A DNA stretch of 64,000 nt from Bacteroidota bacterium. GTDB lineage: Bacteria > Bacteroidota > Bacteroidia > Bacteroidales > JAGONC01. The translations under genes were made by a program, and so were the position numbers. Below are positions 60,541 through 64,000 of this stretch, piece after piece (the stretch's first letter is position 1; every line of letters begins with the position of its first letter). Under the pieces are notes generated by a model. The model saw only the letters and a list, made by a program, of their open reading frames with translations. It made no database searches and was not told where the DNA came from. The stretch spans positions 104,075 to 168,074 of the forward strand of contig JAKLFC010000007.1 of NCBI GenBank assembly GCA_022711405.1, in the 5' to 3' direction.

Positions 60541-63500
60541 GGCCAGGATGCAGTGATCTGTTCCAACCAGTCGTATCCGCTATCCGGTTCATCCAATATG
60601 TCAACCGTCCTGTGGAGCACAAGCGGTACAGGCACGTTCGATCAGCCGAATTCTCTGTCAGCAACATATACTCCGGGTCAGGAAGATATCAGTTCCGGCT
60701 CGGTGATCCTGACCCTGACAGCCATCACCAGCGGTAACTGCGAAGATGCCAGCGACGACATGGTACTTACGATCCTGCCGGCACCGACTGCATTTGCGGG
60801 GGCTGACGCCTCCATTTGCGAAGGAGAGTCCTTTATGCTTTCAGACGCATCAGCAGGGAACTTCAGCCTGGTGACATGGACCACCTCGGGAGATGGATCA
60901 TTTAACAATGCCAATGAGGTGAATACGTATTATTTACCTGGTCCTGCGGATATTTTCGCAGGTATTGTCACCCTTACCCTGACAGCCACCGGTGAAGGTC
61001 CGTGTTCTTTTACCAACGATTCCATGATCCTGTCCATCACCGGTGCTCCTGAAGCATATGCAGGTGAAGATGATGGCATTTGTGTAAGCCAGGGCAGCTA
61101 TACCCTGGCAGGAAACGCCTCCGACTATACATCGGTATACTGGGCTACCAGCGGTACAGGAACGTTCACCAACCAGAATACCCTGACAGCGACCTATACC
61201 CCTGGCGTCGAAGACATCAATGCCGGTACGGTCACGCTTACCCTGACCGCCAATGGCGGCGGAACCTGCGGAGATTCTTCGGATGTCATGATCCTCACCA
61301 TCTGGCCCGACGCCATAGCGGATGCCGGTCCGGACGCAGGAATCTGTGAAGGTGAATCATACACTCTTACCGGTGCAACAGCCTCCCATTACACCGTCAT
61401 CGCCTGGACTACCACAGGATCAGGTACGTTTAGCGATCCCACCATCGTGAATTCCACCTATCAGCCAGGCCAGGCCGACATCGATGCAGGATTTGTCGTA
61501 CTTACCCTGACAGCGACAGGAACAGGTACCTGTCCGCCTGCCATCTCCTCCATGACACTGTCCATCACCGGGGCTCCTGCGGTTAACGCCGGACCGGACG
61601 GGGACATCTGTGCCAGCCAGAACAGCTACCAGGTATCCGGCACTGCCACGGATTATACATCTGTCATGTGGACCACCAGTGGTACAGGATCTTTTACAAA
61701 TCCCGGATCCCTGATCACCACCTACAGCCTGAGTGCTTCCGATAAGCTCAGCAGCATGATCATTCTGACGCTGACCGTGAACGGCAACGGGGAATGCGGT
61801 GAATTCTCCGACGGGCTTTTCCTGACCATATGGCAGGACGCCACGGCAGATGCAGGATCAGATGCAGCTGTATGCGGGCTGGAACCCTACACCCTATCCT
61901 CTGCCTATGCTTCGGATTATGTCACGCTTCACTGGGCCAGCAGCGGAACTGGTGCCTTCGACAATCAGTTCGCTATGAATCCCACCTATACACCCAGCCC
62001 GGCAGATGTCGCCAGCGGATCGGCCGACCTTACCCTGACCGCCTCCGGCGGCGGGACCTGCCCCGATGCCACAGATTCCATGACACTCACCATCACCGGT
62101 CCTCCTGCCGCCAACGCCGGATCCGACACGACAATCTGTACCAGCACGTTACCCTTCCCTCTGCAGGGAACGGCCATCAGCTATTCCTCTGTGCTCTGGA
62201 CGACCATCGGCGATGGCAGCTTTTCTGATCCGACCTCCCTCACCGCATTCTATATACCGGGAACATCCGACCTGATAGCAGGAGTTACAGTACTTACATT
62301 GACCGTGGAAGGGAATGGCACATGCGGCTCAGCCAGCGACAATATGACCCTTTTCTTTACTATGGCTCTTACGGCATATGCCGGAGAAAACGAGTATATC
62401 TGCGAAGGAGAGTCTTTTACGCTTGCTGATGCGACAGCCAGCGAATATAGTTCACTGACATGGACGACCTCCGGTATGGGTGCATTCAACGACAACACCA
62501 TTCTGAATCCCGTCTATACTCCCGGTCCTGAAGATATTAATGCAGGATCGGTTTCTCTGGTACTGACCGCACAGGAGAATTCGGGAATTTGTCCGCCTGT
62601 CTCCGATACGCTCCTCCTGTTCATCACCGGGGCACCTGCCGCCTGGGCAGGCAATGACAGCAGCATTTGTTCCATCGTTAACACCCTGGAGCTTTCCGGT
62701 TCAGTGATCAATTCCAATGACATCCTCTGGACATCCACCGGCACGGGAAGCTTCGACGATCCTTCACTGCTCAATGCAACCTATTCTATAAGTCAGGCAG
62801 ATGCCAATCTGGGTATGGTCTTACTGATACTCACCGCACAGGGAAATGGCTCCTGCGGCAGCGTGAGCGACACCATGAACCTGATTATCTGGAAAGCCCC
62901 GGCCGTGTATGCCGGCATGGACGCTTCGATCTGCGAAGGTGAAACTTACTATATTGCTGATGCAACAGCAAGCGATTATTCATTTGTTAGCTGGACATCC
63001 TCCTTCAGCTCTGGTTATTTTGATAATCCAAACGCTGTCAATCCAACGTATACTCCCGGTCCTGAGGATATCACAAATGGAGGGGTCATGCTGGTACTTA
63101 CCGCACAGGGATCACTCTACTGCCCGCTGGCCGCTGACACCATCCACTTATCCATCACCCAGGCTCCCACGGCTAACGCAGGCGCCGACACAGCCATGTG
63201 CACCAGTGAGATAAGCATTACCCTCGCCGGCTCCGCATTCCATTATTCCTCCATCCTCTGGACCACCAGAGGCAATGGTACCTTCAGCGATCCCTCTATC
63301 CTCACACCCACCTACACTCCCGACCCGACCGACATCAACGCCGGCCTCGTAACCTTAACCCTGACCTCCTCCGGAAACGGCACCTGTGAACCCGTCAGCG
63401 ACTCCCTCCTCCTGACCATCATCATAGCTCCCATGGCGTATACAGGCGACACCACTGCCATCTGTGAGGGAGATACGGTTCTGCTTACCGAGGCGTATGC

Positions 63501-64000
63501 CGATCACTACGACTCGCTTTTATGGACGACCACAGGCGATGGTTCCTTCAGCGACGCTACGATCCTGAATCCGGAGTACATCCCTGGTCCCAATGACATT
63601 GTGAATGGAACCGTTGAACTGACCCTGACTGCGACGGGTGCTGGCCCCTGCCCCGTTACTGCATCTACCATGCCCGTGAGCATTACCGGTGCACCCGTTG
63701 CCAGTGCAGGCGTTGACACAACAATGTGTACCAGTGAGACAAGCATCACTCTTGCCGGCTCCGCTTCCCATTATTCCTCCATCCTCTGGACCACCGGCGG
63801 CAATGGAATATTTAACGATCCCTCTATCCTCACACCTACCTACACTCCCGACCCGACTGATATCAACGCAGGCCTCGTAACCTTAACCCTGACCTCCTTC
63901 GGAAACGGCACCTGTGAACCCGTCAGCGACTCCCTCCTCCTGACCATCATCATAGCTCCCATGGCGTATGCAGGCGACACCACTGCCATCTGTGAGGGAG
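57118..64000 (+). CDS. Giant secreted HYR/PKD-repeat protein, continuation (3' end outside window)
   Basis: I translated this frame from 57118 to the right edge and found no stop codon: about 2,290 codons. It has no start of its own; its first residues (PPLTAVCTIGEQTPYETYD) are the missing part of the module interrupted at 57127, so it belongs to the upstream reading frame. It contains modules 4-16 of the 264-bp HYR block, then about 14 modules of another family ('AGxDxxICEGExxxL', 'WTTSGTGxFxDP', 'YTPGPxDIxAG'). It ends inside a module, so the C-terminal anchor or sorting domain is not seen. Together the two parts give at least 28.4 kb and about 9,470 residues. Confidence 0.9.
60541..64000 (+). 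repeat. About 14 PKD-like modules in alternating pairs
   Basis: The module is about 88 residues: 'AGxDxxICEGExxxLxxA', 'SxxWTTSGTGxFxDPxxL', 'PTYTPGPxDIxAGxVxLTLT' and 'AxGxGxCxxxSDxMxLxI'. Two subtypes alternate, one with ICEGE and one with CTS/CAS at the first cysteine. The last pair is a recent duplication: about 290 bases at 63170-63470 recur 528 bp later almost unchanged. Confidence 0.85.

Noticed and set aside
57118..64000. Treating the downstream frame as a separate gene
   Set aside because: It has no start codon context, no signal peptide and no intergenic gap, and its first residues complete the module cut at 57127.

Overview
The window comes from a member of the Bacteroidota, probably an uncultured Bacteroidales-like lineage of moderate GC. 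Supporting evidence is a SusC-type TonB receptor with an N-terminal carboxypeptidase-like domain, DUF4294, Bacteroidota-style LolA and ECF/anti-sigma/Spy genes, a TTG-N19-TAnnTTTG promoter in front of the tRNA, little Shine-Dalgarno signal, and a giant secreted HYR/PKD-type protein. No phage, transposase or CRISPR genes were found.

Layout. 1-34.6 kb is ordinary chromosomal coding DNA in short operons: the end of lepB, then ftsK and a LolA-like gene (+); a minus-strand run M23 peptidase > nucleotidyltransferase > metallophosphoesterase > guaA > LysM/periplasmic-binding fusion (10.1 to 4.0 kb); a small membrane protein (+); gcvT > comB (-); a TMTC-like membrane TPR protein (+); a probable metal-handling group (Cys-rich peptide, TonB receptor, HMA protein; -); tRNA-Leu(TAG), then tig-clpP-clpX-DUF4294 (+), with a trigger factor that carries a His-rich insert; a glycan operon (oxidoreductase > lipoprotein > sugar-phosphate transferase; -); pcm (+); a GH3/beta-lactamase fusion (-); VWA protein, ECF sigma factor, putative anti-sigma factor and Spy-like protein (+); a lipoprotein (-); and pnuC plus nicotinamide riboside kinase (+).

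34.6-35.6 kb is non-coding and rich in repeats: short palindromes, then four tandem 88-bp units, then the leader of the giant gene.

35.6-64.0 kb is a single giant gene on the plus strand that runs off the right edge. The first reading frame (35588-57127, about 7,180 codons) ends at a TGA, but the same domain series continues without a stop in another frame from 57118 to the window end (about 2,290 codons). The junction is a run of five C where sister modules have six, and the module there is 263 bp instead of the otherwise constant 264 bp. The frame therefore shifts by one base, through error, mutation or slippage. The protein has a signal peptide and is built of Ig-like modules in several tandem families: 3x264, 6x261, 2x294, 11 mixed PKD-like, two AT-rich jelly-roll-like domains, HYR modules, 34x231, 16x264 arranged in a four-module super-repeat, and about 14x264 arranged in pairs. 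The 34-unit block (about 2,600 residues) contains no lysine or arginine and has four cysteines per unit. The likely role is a secreted or surface adhesin or fibre, probably exported by T9SS, but its C-terminus lies outside the window.
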